A stretch of 64,000 nucleotides of DNA, from contig JBCBSU010000001.1 in the NCBI GenBank assembly GCA_039818985.1, forward strand, positions 2,320,367 to 2,384,366, in the 5' to 3' direction. The stretch comes from Pseudomonadota bacterium (GTDB taxonomy: Bacteria > Pseudomonadota > Alphaproteobacteria > Sphingomonadales > Sphingomonadaceae). A program made the translations under genes and the position numbers. Below the pieces are notes generated by a model that saw only the letters and a program-made list of their open reading frames with translations, ran no database searches and was not told the DNA's origin. Shown here piece by piece: positions 42,823 through 51,693 of the stretch; the stretch's first letter is position 1, and each line of letters begins with the position of its first letter.

Positions 42823-43620
42823 ATGACCGATTTCGGAACCGTCCTCGCGCAACAGCGCCGCCGCAAAGGCTGGTCGCAGCAACAACTCGCCGACCGCGCC
42901 GAACTGTCGCAGCGGCATATCAGCTTCCTCGAGACCGGGCGGTCGACTCCTGGCAAACAGGCACTCAGCCAGCTTATCCTCGCGCTCACCACCGATGGCT
43001 ATGAGGCGGATCAATTGCTCGCTGCAGCCGGCATGCGCAGCGAACGGCAGGATATTGGCTGGGATGACACAGCCATGGCACCGGTGCGCTGGAGCGTCCA
43101 TCGCCAGCTTGACCATGCCCTGCCCTGGCCCTGCTATGCGCTGGCCCCGGATGGCGGGCTGCTCGCGACCAATGCCGCCATCGACACCTTGCTGCATATG
43201 GCTGATCCCAAGCGCGACCTCTGGGCCGTCACCGGACCCGATGGCCCGAATATCTTCGATCTGACGCTGCATGCAGAAGGCATTGGCCGGTTTCTCGTCA
43301 ATGCGGATGAGGTCGTCCCGGCCCTGATCCAGCGCCTGCGCCGCGCCGCACTGAACCATGAGGGTGCGCGCGCCACATTGGAACGTATTTTGCGCTACCC
43401 ATTGGCACGCAAAATCGGCCTGTACAGCGAAGGGCAGCAAGCATCGCCACTGGTCTCCGAAAGTTATCGCCTCGGTGGCCATGTACTGAGCTTTACAGCG
43501 ATGTCGACCCATTTCGGCAGCAACGAAAGCGAGGCGATGGCAGGCATTGGTCTGGAAACACTGGTCCCGGCAGATGCAGAAACCGAGGGATTTCTCAAAG
43601 CCTTACGGCTTCACGGCTGA
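42823..43620 (+). CDS. XRE-family regulator with MmyB-type ligand-binding domain
   Basis: 265 residues. N-terminal helix-turn-helix of the lambda-repressor type (LAQQRRRKGWSQQQLADRAE, LSQRHISFLETGRSTPGKQA). The remaining 185 residues are a MmyB-like PAS-related sensor domain (PWPCYALAPDGGLLATNAAI, LLHMADPKRDLWA, GPNIFDLTLHAEG, HVLSFTAMSTHFGS), which binds small hydrophobic ligands in characterised relatives. Regulators of this kind usually control a neighbouring divergent gene, here the NTF2-like protein. Confidence 0.9.
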   Translation: MTDFGTVLAQQRRRKGWSQQQLADRAELSQRHISFLETGRSTPGKQALSQLILALTTDGYEADQLLAAAGMRSERQDIGWDDTAMAPVRWSVHRQLDHALPWPCYALAPDGGLLATNAAIDTLLHMADPKRDLWAVTGPDGPNIFDLTLHAEGIGRFLVNADEVVPALIQRLRRAALNHEGARATLERILRYPLARKIGLYSEGQQASPLVSESYRLGGHVLSFTAMSTHFGSNESEAMAGIGLETLVPADAETEGFLKALRLHG

Positions 43621-43628
43621 GCTTCTTA

Positions 43629-45875
43629 TCAGGGTAGCGACTTCGCATCCCCTGTTGGTGCAACCTTATCCAGGAAACGCTCCAGCGTCAGCGCGCGATG
43701 GACCAATATGTCAGTGCTCTGAAAGCCATGCGCCTGGCCGGGATAGACAGCGGTTTCGAATGGCACCCGCGCCTGTTGCAACTCGGCGAACAAACGCACG
43801 CTATTATCGAAGATCACATTGTCATCGCTCATGCCATGCACCACCAGCAGCGGGTCTTTGATCGCATCGACACGGCCCAGCACATCGGCGCGTTTATAGA
43901 CATCTGGATCAACCCGCGGATCGCCGAGATAACGCTCGGTATAGGCGGTATCATACAGATCCCATTGCGTCACAGGTGCCCCCGATATACCGCCGGCAAA
44001 GGCGCCGGGCGCTGCCTGTAGCAGTTTGAGCACCATATAGCCGCCATAGGACCAGCCATTGGCGACGATCCTGTCTTTTGCGACCCAGGGCTGCTGTTTC
44101 AGCCAGGCGAGGCCGGCGAGCTGATCCTCCACTTCAACCCCGCCCAAAGCGAGATGAATCGGCTCCTCAAAAGCACGGCCGCGATTGCCCGAGCCGCGAT
44201 TGTCGAGCCGGAAAATGGCATAGCCCTGCTCGACCCACCAAAGATCGGACGGGCTAACCCAGCCGCGGGCGACGCGCTGGGCATGCGGCCCGCCATAGAC
44301 ATTGAAGATAACCGGGAACGGCCCTTCACCCTCAGGCTTGAGCACTTCCCAGTGCATCACCTGGCCGTCAGCGGCGTTGATGGTGCCATATTCCGGCGCG
44401 CGTAGCAGATGCTTGTATGGCGCGAAGGGATGACTCGGACCGATGCGATTCTCTTCCATCCAGCGCAGACGTTTGCCGGCCGTATCGGCGAGATAGACTT
44501 GCGGCGGCTGCATCGGGCTATGGCGCTGCAGCAGCAGGCGGGTGCCCTTGCCATCGCTGGTTCCGCCATGCCAGTAACCGCGCTCGGTCAGCCGCTTCGG
44601 CTCGGCGCTGCCGTCCAGCGGAACGGCATAGACATGCCGTTCCAGCGGCGTCTCGCGATTGCCGACAATATAGGCGACATTACCGGGCTCATCGACACCC
44701 GCGACACTGCTGACCACCCATTCGCCGCTGGTGATCTGGTTGAGGCCGCCATCGCGCCAGCGATAGAGGTGCATATAGCCATCACGCTCGGACAGCCACA
44801 GAAAGCCGCCATCCTTCAACGGGATAAGGCCCTGTTCGCCGCCCTGCCCAAAGCCGCTTGAAGGCAGATTGACGAAGGTGTCCGCCGTTTCCGCCAATAC
44901 CGGGCTGGCACTTCCGGTCGCTGGATCAAAAGCCAGCAGGTCGAGCCGCTTCTGATCCCGGCTGAGGCGCTGTACCCAAAGCGTCTTGCCATCCGCCGAC
45001 CAGTTGACCCGGGCGAGATAGAAATCCGGGTCATCACCGAGATCCATCTTGATCCGGTCGCTGCCATCGGGACGCATCACGAACAGTTCGACCACCGCAT
45101 TATCGGTACCGGCGCGCGGATAGCGCTGGGCGATCAGCGCACTGCCCTCGGCGCCAATGGCGAGCCGCTGCACCACACCGACGCCACTTTCATCTACGCG
45201 GGCCACCGCGAGCAGGCTATCATCGGGGCTCCACCAATGGCCGCGTGACCGATCCAGCTCCTCCTGCGCCACAAATTCGGCCGAGCCCCAGCTAATCGTG
45301 TCGCTCGCACCCTGAGTCAGTTGCCGCTCCTCGCCAGTTGCGGTCTCGGTAACATAAAGCTCGCCGCCACGGACAAAGCTGACATAGCGTCCCGTCTCGG
45401 ACAGTTGCGCATCGAGCTCGGTGGCTTCGGTGTCGGTCAGCCGCCGGGGTGCTCCGTCCAGCGGCGCGATCCACAAATCGCCATCCACCGGCACCAGCAG
45501 TGCCTTGCCATCCGGCCCCCAGTCATAGCTGACAATGCCGCGTGTGCCAGCCAGTCGCATCCGCTCGCGGCGCATCTTTTCCTCTTCGGAAATCTCCCGC
45601 CCGCCAAGCGCCTCGCTGTCGACCAGCATCCGTTCCTCGCCGGTGATGGTATCGATCGCCCACAGGTCATACCGTTGACGGTCATCCGCGCGCGGTTTCA
45701 GCAGCGTCGCATAACGACCATCGGGCGAGAGTTTGAGCGCACGTGGTGTTGAACCGGACAGGCTGGGGCTGCCATAGACCGCCTCAAGCGTGAGCGGTTG
45801 CTTCTCCTGCGCCGTCGCCATGGGCGGCACCATAGCCAGCGCCGCCGCCAACGGCCACCACCATATCCTCATCAT
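43629..45875 (-). CDS. Exported dipeptidyl peptidase IV (S9 family)
   Basis: 748 residues. Signal peptide [23 protein letters not shown] targets the protein to the periplasm or beyond. An N-terminal eight-bladed beta-propeller of about 480 residues includes EEKMRRERMRLAGTRGIVSY, FVAQEELDRSRGHWWSPDDS (the Glu-Glu region that binds the substrate amino terminus) and KDGGFLWLSERDG. The C-terminal hydrolase carries the nucleophile GWSYGGYMVL, Asp in VHGMSDDNVIFD and His in YPGQAHGF. It removes X-Pro or X-Ala dipeptides. Its ATG overlaps the stop of the CDC48 gene, so expression is coupled. Confidence 0.96.
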   Translation of the reverse strand: MMRIWWWPLAAALAMVPPMATAQEKQPLTLEAVYGSPSLSGSTPRALKLSPDGRYATLLKPRADDRQRYDLWAIDTITGEERMLVDSEALGGREISEEEKMRRERMRLAGTRGIVSYDWGPDGKALLVPVDGDLWIAPLDGAPRRLTDTEATELDAQLSETGRYVSFVRGGELYVTETATGEERQLTQGASDTISWGSAEFVAQEELDRSRGHWWSPDDSLLAVARVDESGVGVVQRLAIGAEGSALIAQRYPRAGTDNAVVELFVMRPDGSDRIKMDLGDDPDFYLARVNWSADGKTLWVQRLSRDQKRLDLLAFDPATGSASPVLAETADTFVNLPSSGFGQGGEQGLIPLKDGGFLWLSERDGYMHLYRWRDGGLNQITSGEWVVSSVAGVDEPGNVAYIVGNRETPLERHVYAVPLDGSAEPKRLTERGYWHGGTSDGKGTRLLLQRHSPMQPPQVYLADTAGKRLRWMEENRIGPSHPFAPYKHLLRAPEYGTINAADGQVMHWEVLKPEGEGPFPVIFNVYGGPHAQRVARGWVSPSDLWWVEQGYAIFRLDNRGSGNRGRAFEEPIHLALGGVEVEDQLAGLAWLKQQPWVAKDRIVANGWSYGGYMVLKLLQAAPGAFAGGISGAPVTQWDLYDTAYTERYLGDPRVDPDVYKRADVLGRVDAIKDPLLVVHGMSDDNVIFDNSVRLFAELQQARVPFETAVYPGQAHGFQSTDILVHRALTLERFLDKVAPTGDAKSLP

Positions 45876-48208
45876 CCGTGCTTCCTCTGCTTGGTGGGGG
45901 TCAGCATGCCGGGCGTCACAAAGCCGATCGGGTCGACCTCCATTGCCCGCTGCTTCAATGTCGCTTCAATCTTGGAATATTCCTCTATCATCTCCGGTGT
46001 CACCGATGAACGCGACGCCTTGAGCGCCTGCGTGAAATGCTTCATCGTGACCTTGAGACCTTCGGGGTCCTGGTCCAGGCCATTTTCGCGCAAGGCAAAG
46101 AGTCCTGCACGACGCACCAGATCCTCCAGATCGGCACCGGTGAAATTCCCTGCTTCCTCCGCTATCCGGCTGAGGTCGACATCCTCGTGCAGCGGCATCC
46201 TGGATGTGTGGATAGCCAATATCCGACGACGACCTTGCATGTCGGGTACCGAAACATAGACCAGTTCGTCGAAGCGGCCGGGACGCAGCAGTGCCGGATC
46301 GACAAGGTTGGGGCGGTTGGTAGCCCCGATCAGCACCACGCCCTGCAGCTCTTCAAGCCCGTCCATCTCGGCCAATATGGTGTTGACCACCCGCTCGGTC
46401 ACCTGCGGTTCGCCCATACCGCGACCGCGCACCGGCACCAGACTGTCAATCTCGTCGATAAAGATCACCGTCGGCGCCACCTGCCGCGCGCGGGCGAACA
46501 GGCGGGCAATCTGCTGCTCGCTCTCGCCATACCATTTGGACAGCAAGTCGCTCGATTTGGTGGCGATGAAATTGGCGCCCGATTCCTTCGCCGCTGCCTT
46601 GGCCAGCAGCGTCTTGCCGGTTCCTGGCGGACCATAGAGCAGAAAGCCCTTGGCCGGACGAATTCCGAGCCGGTGAAACGCCATCGGATTTTTCAGCGGC
46701 AGCTCAATGCCCTCTTTCAGTTTGGCCTGTGCCTCGTCGAGTCCACCAATATCGCCCCAGCCGATATCGGGGGCCTGCACCATGACCTCGCGCATCGCCG
46801 AGGGCTGAACCCGCTTGATCGCTTCCATGAAATCGGTGCGATTGACACACAGATTGTCGAGCACCTCCTGCGGAATGGTCTGCTCTTCCAGATCGATTTG
46901 CGGCATGATGCGACGCACCGCCTCGATAGCCGCTTCACGCGTCAGCGCCGCAATATCGGCACCGACAAAGCCAAATGTGGTGCGCGCCAGTTCCTGAAGA
47001 TCAACATCCTCATAGAGCGGCATGCCACGGGTATGGATGGCGAAAATCTCGCGGCGACCGGCCTCATCGGGCACCCCGACAATAATCTCGCGGTCGAACC
47101 GGCCCGGACGGCGCAGCGCCTCGTCAATCGCATCGGGACGGTTGGTCGCGGCGATGACCACCAAATTGGTGCGCGCCTCCAGTCCGTCCATGAGTGTCAG
47201 CAACTGCGCGACCAGCCGCTTTTCCGCCTCGCCCTGTACCCGCTCACGCTTGGGCGCAATCGAATCGATCTCATCGATAAACAGGATAGACGGCGCCGCC
47301 TTGGTCGCCGCCTCGAACAGCTCGCGCAGCTTTTTCTCCGATTCACCATAGGCAGAGCCCATGATCTCGGGCCCGTTGATCAGGAAAAACTCGGCATCGC
47401 TCTCATTGGCGACAGCGCGCGCCAGCCGCGTTTTGCCAGTGCCCGGCGGGCCGTGCAGCAACACCCCGCGCGGCGGATCGACACCGAGACGGGTAAACAA
47501 TTCGGGATAGCGCAACGGCAACTCAACCATCTCGCCCAGCTGGTCGATGGTCTCGCCCATGCCGCCAATATCGTCATAGGTCACATCGGCACGCCGTGCC
47601 TCTGTGGGTTCCTGATACTCCGCGCGCAGCTCTACCTCGGTATCGGCATCGATATGGACAATGCCTTTCGGGCTGGTGCTGACCACCACCAGCCGAACCT
47701 GGGTGAGCGCAAAGGCCGGCGTGTTGAGCATCTGGCGCAGCTGTGGCGGCATGTCCTTGCGGCTGACCTGCTGCTGGCCGCTGGTGGCGACGACATCACC
47801 GGCAACCACAGGGCGACCGGCAAAGCTGCGCTTGAGCGCGGCTGCCGAACCCTGCAACCGCAAATCCTTCTGTGCGGGGGCCAGCACCACGCGCTTGGCC
47901 GGTGCCGACTCGGCCTTGGCGAGATGGACATAGTCGCTTGAACCAACACCCGCATTGGCGCGCTGAAAGCCGTCGAGACGGATAAGTTCAAGGCCCTCAT
48001 CCTCGGCATAGGGCAGCACCGCGCGCGACGCGGTCTCGCGCTTGCCGCGAATGGTGATGACATCGCCCTCGACAATGCCCAGACGTGCCATATTCTGCTG
48101 GCTGATTCGGGCAAGGCCACGACCACTGTCTTCGGGGCGGGCATTGGCGACCTGGAGTTTTATCTCCGTTTCGGCGGATTTGGTGGCTGCTTCGGGGCTG
48201 TCACTCAT
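45872..48208 (-). CDS. CDC48/VAT-family AAA ATPase
   Basis: 778 residues, cytoplasmic unfoldase of the type normally found in archaea (VAT) and eukaryotes (p97). N-terminal double-psi barrel domain ([38 protein letters not shown]), then two AAA modules. D1: [33 protein letters not shown], sensor region [21 protein letters not shown]2: [33 protein letters not shown], pore loop [23 protein letters not shown]. Both modules keep Walker A, Walker B and arginine fingers. The C-terminus (TKQRKHG) lacks a proteasome-docking HbYX ending. A candidate structured RNA lies in its leader (48305-48410). Confidence 0.97.
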   Translation of the reverse strand: MSDSPEAATKSAETEIKLQVANARPEDSGRGLARISQQNMARLGIVEGDVITIRGKRETASRAVLPYAEDEGLELIRLDGFQRANAGVGSSDYVHLAKAESAPAKRVVLAPAQKDLRLQGSAAALKRSFAGRPVVAGDVVATSGQQQVSRKDMPPQLRQMLNTPAFALTQVRLVVVSTSPKGIVHIDADTEVELRAEYQEPTEARRADVTYDDIGGMGETIDQLGEMVELPLRYPELFTRLGVDPPRGVLLHGPPGTGKTRLARAVANESDAEFFLINGPEIMGSAYGESEKKLRELFEAATKAAPSILFIDEIDSIAPKRERVQGEAEKRLVAQLLTLMDGLEARTNLVVIAATNRPDAIDEALRRPGRFDREIIVGVPDEAGRREIFAIHTRGMPLYEDVDLQELARTTFGFVGADIAALTREAAIEAVRRIMPQIDLEEQTIPQEVLDNLCVNRTDFMEAIKRVQPSAMREVMVQAPDIGWGDIGGLDEAQAKLKEGIELPLKNPMAFHRLGIRPAKGFLLYGPPGTGKTLLAKAAAKESGANFIATKSSDLLSKWYGESEQQIARLFARARQVAPTVIFIDEIDSLVPVRGRGMGEPQVTERVVNTILAEMDGLEELQGVVLIGATNRPNLVDPALLRPGRFDELVYVSVPDMQGRRRILAIHTSRMPLHEDVDLSRIAEEAGNFTGADLEDLVRRAGLFALRENGLDQDPEGLKVTMKHFTQALKASRSSVTPEMIEEYSKIEATLKQRAMEVDPIGFVTPGMLTPTKQRKHG

Positions 48209-48304
48209 CGAAACCGGCTCTCCTGTAATGAGAACCTAGACCTAGGCCCGCCCGCCAATGATTTCAAACACAGCTTTGAAAATTGTTCTGCACCGAAACC
48301 GGGC

Positions 48305-48410
48305 AAAAAAAAGGCCAGCCCGAAGGCTGGCCGTAAGTCATATAGGAGAGGATGCCTGAAAGGCCTGTCTGATATGGGGCCATGCCCATTTTTGTGCAAG
48401 TGCGAAATAA
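48305..48410 (-). ncRNA. Candidate small RNA (or leader attenuator) with intrinsic terminator upstream of the CDC48 gene
   Basis: On the minus strand a perfect 8-bp stem GGCCAGCC-TTCG-GGCTGGCC (48332-48313) is followed by eight T residues (48312-48305): a textbook terminator that has no coding gene upstream of it on this strand. Before it come a CU-rich unpaired stretch CCTCTCC (48351-48345), a small hairpin GCCT-TTC-AGGC, and a second hairpin ATGGGC/GCCCCAT (about 48389-48375). Hairpins, an exposed anti-Shine-Dalgarno-like segment and a terminator are the layout of trans-acting small RNAs. It could also be an attenuator, since CDC48 starts 97 bases further on. The 5' end is a guess. Confidence 0.5.
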
Positions 48411-48533
48411 GTCATAATGGTTGCAAATTTTGCACTTATCTGGATTTTTTACCGGAAATCTGCTATATAGACGGCTATATTATGTTATTGCGCTGCACAA
48501 GGAAAAGCGATTCATCGCTATATGGGAGCGGAA
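48411..48533. promoter_or_regulatory. AT-rich promoter region between the RNA candidate and the LysR gene
   Basis: Contains the perfect palindrome TGCAAA-T-TTTGCA (48422-48434) nested in a larger dyad AAGTGC...GCACTT. LysR proteins usually bind such dyads near their own promoters. No coding sequence is seen here. Confidence 0.4.
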
Positions 48534-49412
48534 ATGCGCAGATTGCCACCCTTGCGGTCACTCGAGGCCTTTGCCCAGGTTGCACGGCTGGGATCGGCCA
48601 AGGCAGCAGCGGCCGAATTGTCGCTGTCACCCTCGGCGCTCAGCCGGCGCATCGCCGCGCTTGAGGACTTTATGGGCAAGAAGCTGTTCCGTCGCCAGAA
48701 GCAGCTGCTAACGCTCAACCGCGATGGTGAGGCGCTGTACAAGAGCGTCGGCCCGACACTCGATCTGCTCACCGATGCGGTGCATGCCCATATGGACAGC
48801 AGCCGCACCATGCGGCTCAGGCTCGGCGTGCTGCCGCTGTTCGGCAGCCAGCGGCTATTCCCCAAATTGCCCGAACTGCGCCAGCTCTATCCGCTGCTGC
48901 ATATCGATATCGATACATCGGGCCATGCCGAGGAGCGGCTGGGCGACAGCCTCGATGCCGCCATCGTGCTCACCGATACCATTCCTGACGGACTGCATGC
49001 GGTGCAGCTCGACGACAATTATGTCTTTGCCATCGCCTCGACCGATCTGGCGGCGCAGCTCGGCGAAACACCTTCGGCGGACATGCTCGCGAACCAGACC
49101 TTCCTGATTCACAATGACATGGCCGACTCGTTTACTGCCTGGAAGAACGAGATCGGCATGCCGCAGCTCCAGCCCAGCGCCATCGATCATTTCGACAGCG
49201 GCCCGCTGATGCTCGAGGCAGCAGCGCAGGGGCTGGGTATCGCGATCATGCACGACAATCATCTCGACCGCGCCCATGATCCGCGTCTGGCACGGCTCTA
49301 TACGGTCGAGGTCAAGAGCCCCTATAGCTACTGGTTTATCTGCCGCCCCGCCGCGCTGGAGACCCGCGCAGTTCGACTATTCCATGACTGGCTCGTCAAG
49401 GCTGGCCTCTAA
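48534..49412 (+). CDS. LysR-family transcriptional regulator (GcvA-like)
   Basis: 292 residues from ATG 48534, chosen over ATG 48522 because GGGAG (48524-48528) then has proper spacing. N-terminal winged helix RSLEAFAQVARLGSAKAAAA with SPSALSRRIAALEDFMGKKL; effector domain MRLRLGVLPLFGSQRLFPKL, later QGLGIAIMHDNHLDRA. The pattern PPLRSLEAFxxVAR places it with the GcvA/beta-lactamase-regulator branch. No divergent coding target is evident; the RNA candidate and CDC48 are transcribed away from it. Confidence 0.9.
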   Translation: MRRLPPLRSLEAFAQVARLGSAKAAAAELSLSPSALSRRIAALEDFMGKKLFRRQKQLLTLNRDGEALYKSVGPTLDLLTDAVHAHMDSSRTMRLRLGVLPLFGSQRLFPKLPELRQLYPLLHIDIDTSGHAEERLGDSLDAAIVLTDTIPDGLHAVQLDDNYVFAIASTDLAAQLGETPSADMLANQTFLIHNDMADSFTAWKNEIGMPQLQPSAIDHFDSGPLMLEAAAQGLGIAIMHDNHLDRAHDPRLARLYTVEVKSPYSYWFICRPAALETRAVRLFHDWLVKAGL

Positions 49413-49413
49413 G

Positions 49414-49447
49414 GAAAAAGCCCTGACCCTGCCTGCGCGGGGCTGAC
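49414..49447 (-). terminator. Possible terminator after the cyclophilin gene
   Basis: Minus strand: AGCCC and GGGCT pair across a 16-base GC-rich loop and are followed by TTTTTCC. It lies 30 bases after the stop of the 49477 gene. The stem is short, so confidence is modest. Confidence 0.45.
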
Positions 49448-49476
49448 TTCAAAAGCTCAAGTCCCTGTGAGGAAAT

Positions 49477-49926
49477 TCACCCCACCACGGCTTTCTGGAT
49501 CACGCCCGGATTTGCCGGCGGTTCGCCCTTTGGCAGCGCGTCGACATGCTCCATGCCGATGGTGACCTGGCCCCAGACGGTATATTGGCCGTCGAGAAAT
49601 TCGGCATCATCGAAACAGATGAAGAACTGGCTGTTGGCGCTGTTCGGATCCATGGTGCGGGCCATGGAACAGGTGCCGCGAACATGCGGTTCGCTGTTGA
49701 ACTCCTGCTCCAGATCAGGCTTTTCGGAACTACCGGTACCGGTGCCGTGCGGACATCCGCCCTGAGCCATGAAGCCGTCAATCACCCGGTGGAACCTGAC
49801 TCCGTCATAAAAGCCTTCGCGCGCCAGCTCGGTGATGCGGGCAACATGATTGGGGGCAAGATCGGGGCGCAGCTTGATCACCACATCACCGCTATCCAGG
49901 GTAAGCGTCAGGGTATTGTCAGCCAT
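49477..49926 (-). CDS. Peptidyl-prolyl cis-trans isomerase, cyclophilin type
   Basis: 149 residues from ATG 49926, cytoplasmic (no signal peptide). Cyclophilin motifs: ITELAREGFYDGVRFHRVID, GFMAQGGCPHGTGTG, SMARTMDPNSANSQFFICFD and FLDGQYTVWGQV with the Trp near the active site. Short single-domain PpiB-like form. Stands alone. Confidence 0.96.
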   Translation of the reverse strand: MADNTLTLTLDSGDVVIKLRPDLAPNHVARITELAREGFYDGVRFHRVIDGFMAQGGCPHGTGTGSSEKPDLEQEFNSEPHVRGTCSMARTMDPNSANSQFFICFDDAEFLDGQYTVWGQVTIGMEHVDALPKGEPPANPGVIQKAVVG

Positions 49927-50166
49927 GGCAATTCTCTTTTCCAATTATCTGGGCCCAGTCCGTCACGGGACCGGCCTGGGGGAAGAATGGCGCCTGCTAT
50001 AGCGTGGCTGGCGGAAATGTCACCCCATCGCCGAGGCCATTGCCCGCAACGTTGCAAAGGCTCTGCGCAACAGGCGGCAGATTGTGCATAGCGTAATTGC
50101 ATTTGCGCCATTTTACGGTCACATAGCCGGTGAATCGCAACACTTTGGCACAGGGAAGGGCATGAC

Positions 50167-51576
50167 ATGATCGAGCAGCGTGATCTTGCCCCGGAACAGC
50201 TGGACAGCGAAAACCGGCTGGACGAGGAAAACCGGCTCAAGCCCGGCTATGTCCGCCGTGTCCTGGCCTCGCTCGACGATGGCGTGGACGAATCGACCTA
50301 TGATCTGGTCGAGCCGCTGCACCCGGCTGATGTCGCTGACCTGTTCGAGCTGATCGACAATGAGAACCGTCCGGCGTTAGCCAGCGCGATCACCGATCTG
50401 CTCGGTGCCGATGTGCTGGCTGAACTCAATGATTATGTCCGTGAGGACATTATCGAATTCCTCCCCGCCGAACAGGTGGCGGAGCTTGCCGGACAGCTGG
50501 AGACCGATGATGCGGTGGCGATCATCGAGGATCTCGACGCCGCCGATCAGCAGGCGGTGCTCGAAGAGCTGGAGCCGGAAGACCGCGCCGCGATCGAGGA
50601 CGCGCTCACCTATCCCGAGGAGAGCGCGGGCCGACTGATGCAGCGCGACCTGGTCGCCGTGCCCGAACATATGACCGTCGGCCAGCTGCTCGACTATCTG
50701 CGCGAACATACCGAGCTGAGCACCGAATTCTGGGAAATCTTCGTTGTCGACCCCGGCCATCACCCGGTCGGTACCTGCCAGCTCAGCTGGATCATGCGCA
50801 CGCCGCGGGATGTGCAGCTCAGCGATGTGATGAAGCGCGAGCAGACGCTGATCCCGACCGATATGGATCAGGAGGAAGTGGCGCTGCGGTTCCAGAAATA
50901 TGCCCTGATATCCGCCGCCGTAGTCGATGAATCGGGCCGACTGGTCGGCCAGATCACCGTTGATGACATTATCCATATCGTCCAGGAAGAAGCGGGCGAG
51001 GATATTTTGCGCCTTTCCGGTGCCGGTGAAGGCGACATCAACCAGCCGATCATCGAAAGCTATTCCAGCCGGGTGCGCTGGCTGGTGGCCAATCTGGGCA
51101 CCGCCGTGGTCGCCAGCGCGATTATCGCGTTTTTCGGCGGCGCCATCGAGCAGATGGTCGCACTCGCAGTGCTGATGCCGATTGTCGCCTCGATCGGCGG
51201 CAATGCCGGCACCCAGACCATGGCGGTGGCAGTACGCGCGCTGGCGATGAACCAGCTGACCCAGTCGAACACCGCGCGCATCATCCTGCGCGAGCTGCGG
51301 GTCGCGGCGCTCAATGGTCTTACCATCGCGGTGCTGATCGGCATGGCGACCGGTCTGATTTTCGCCAATCCGATGCTTGGCGGAGTGATTGCGCTGGCGA
51401 TGGTGATCAATGTCATCATCGCCGGGCTGGCCGGCGTGCTGGTTCCGGTGGTGCTCGACCGGATGGAACAGGACCCGGCAGTTGCCTCATCGGTATTCGT
51501 TACCATGATTACCGACTCGATGGGATTTTTCGCCTTTCTTGGCCTCGCCGTGGCCAGCGGACTGGTCAGCCTGTAA
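50167..51576 (+). CDS. mgtE: Magnesium transporter MgtE
   Basis: 469 residues. N-terminal superhelical domain (LHPADVADLFELIDNENRPA, LPAEQVAELAGQLETDDAVA), tandem CBS domains at about residues 150-275, and five C-terminal membrane helices with the pore signature MPIVASIGGNAGTQTMAVAV. The Mg2+ sensor acidic clusters are present in the N domain and CBS linker. GGGAAGG precedes the ATG. No Mg riboswitch is evident upstream (240 bases with nothing recognisable). Confidence 0.96.
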   Translation: MIEQRDLAPEQLDSENRLDEENRLKPGYVRRVLASLDDGVDESTYDLVEPLHPADVADLFELIDNENRPALASAITDLLGADVLAELNDYVREDIIEFLPAEQVAELAGQLETDDAVAIIEDLDAADQQAVLEELEPEDRAAIEDALTYPEESAGRLMQRDLVAVPEHMTVGQLLDYLREHTELSTEFWEIFVVDPGHHPVGTCQLSWIMRTPRDVQLSDVMKREQTLIPTDMDQEEVALRFQKYALISAAVVDESGRLVGQITVDDIIHIVQEEAGEDILRLSGAGEGDINQPIIESYSSRVRWLVANLGTAVVASAIIAFFGGAIEQMVALAVLMPIVASIGGNAGTQTMAVAVRALAMNQLTQSNTARIILRELRVAALNGLTIAVLIGMATGLIFANPMLGGVIALAMVINVIIAGLAGVLVPVVLDRMEQDPAVASSVFVTMITDSMGFFAFLGLAVASGLVSL

Positions 51577-51693
51577 CCGCTATTGATGCGCAACCGCCCG
51601 CAATAGCGAAAATCTATGCGCCGACCACTTGCTTTGCCCTGCATTTGCTGATTGTCTGGCGGATCAAAACACAGGAAAGCACGTTATCTCACT

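Noticed and set aside
46037-47941. 634-codon plus-strand open frame opposite the CDC48 gene
   Set aside because: It mirrors the codon pattern of the GC-rich CDC48 gene on the other strand, has no ribosome site and no recognisable domain; its His/Arg/Gln-rich composition is typical of an antisense shadow.
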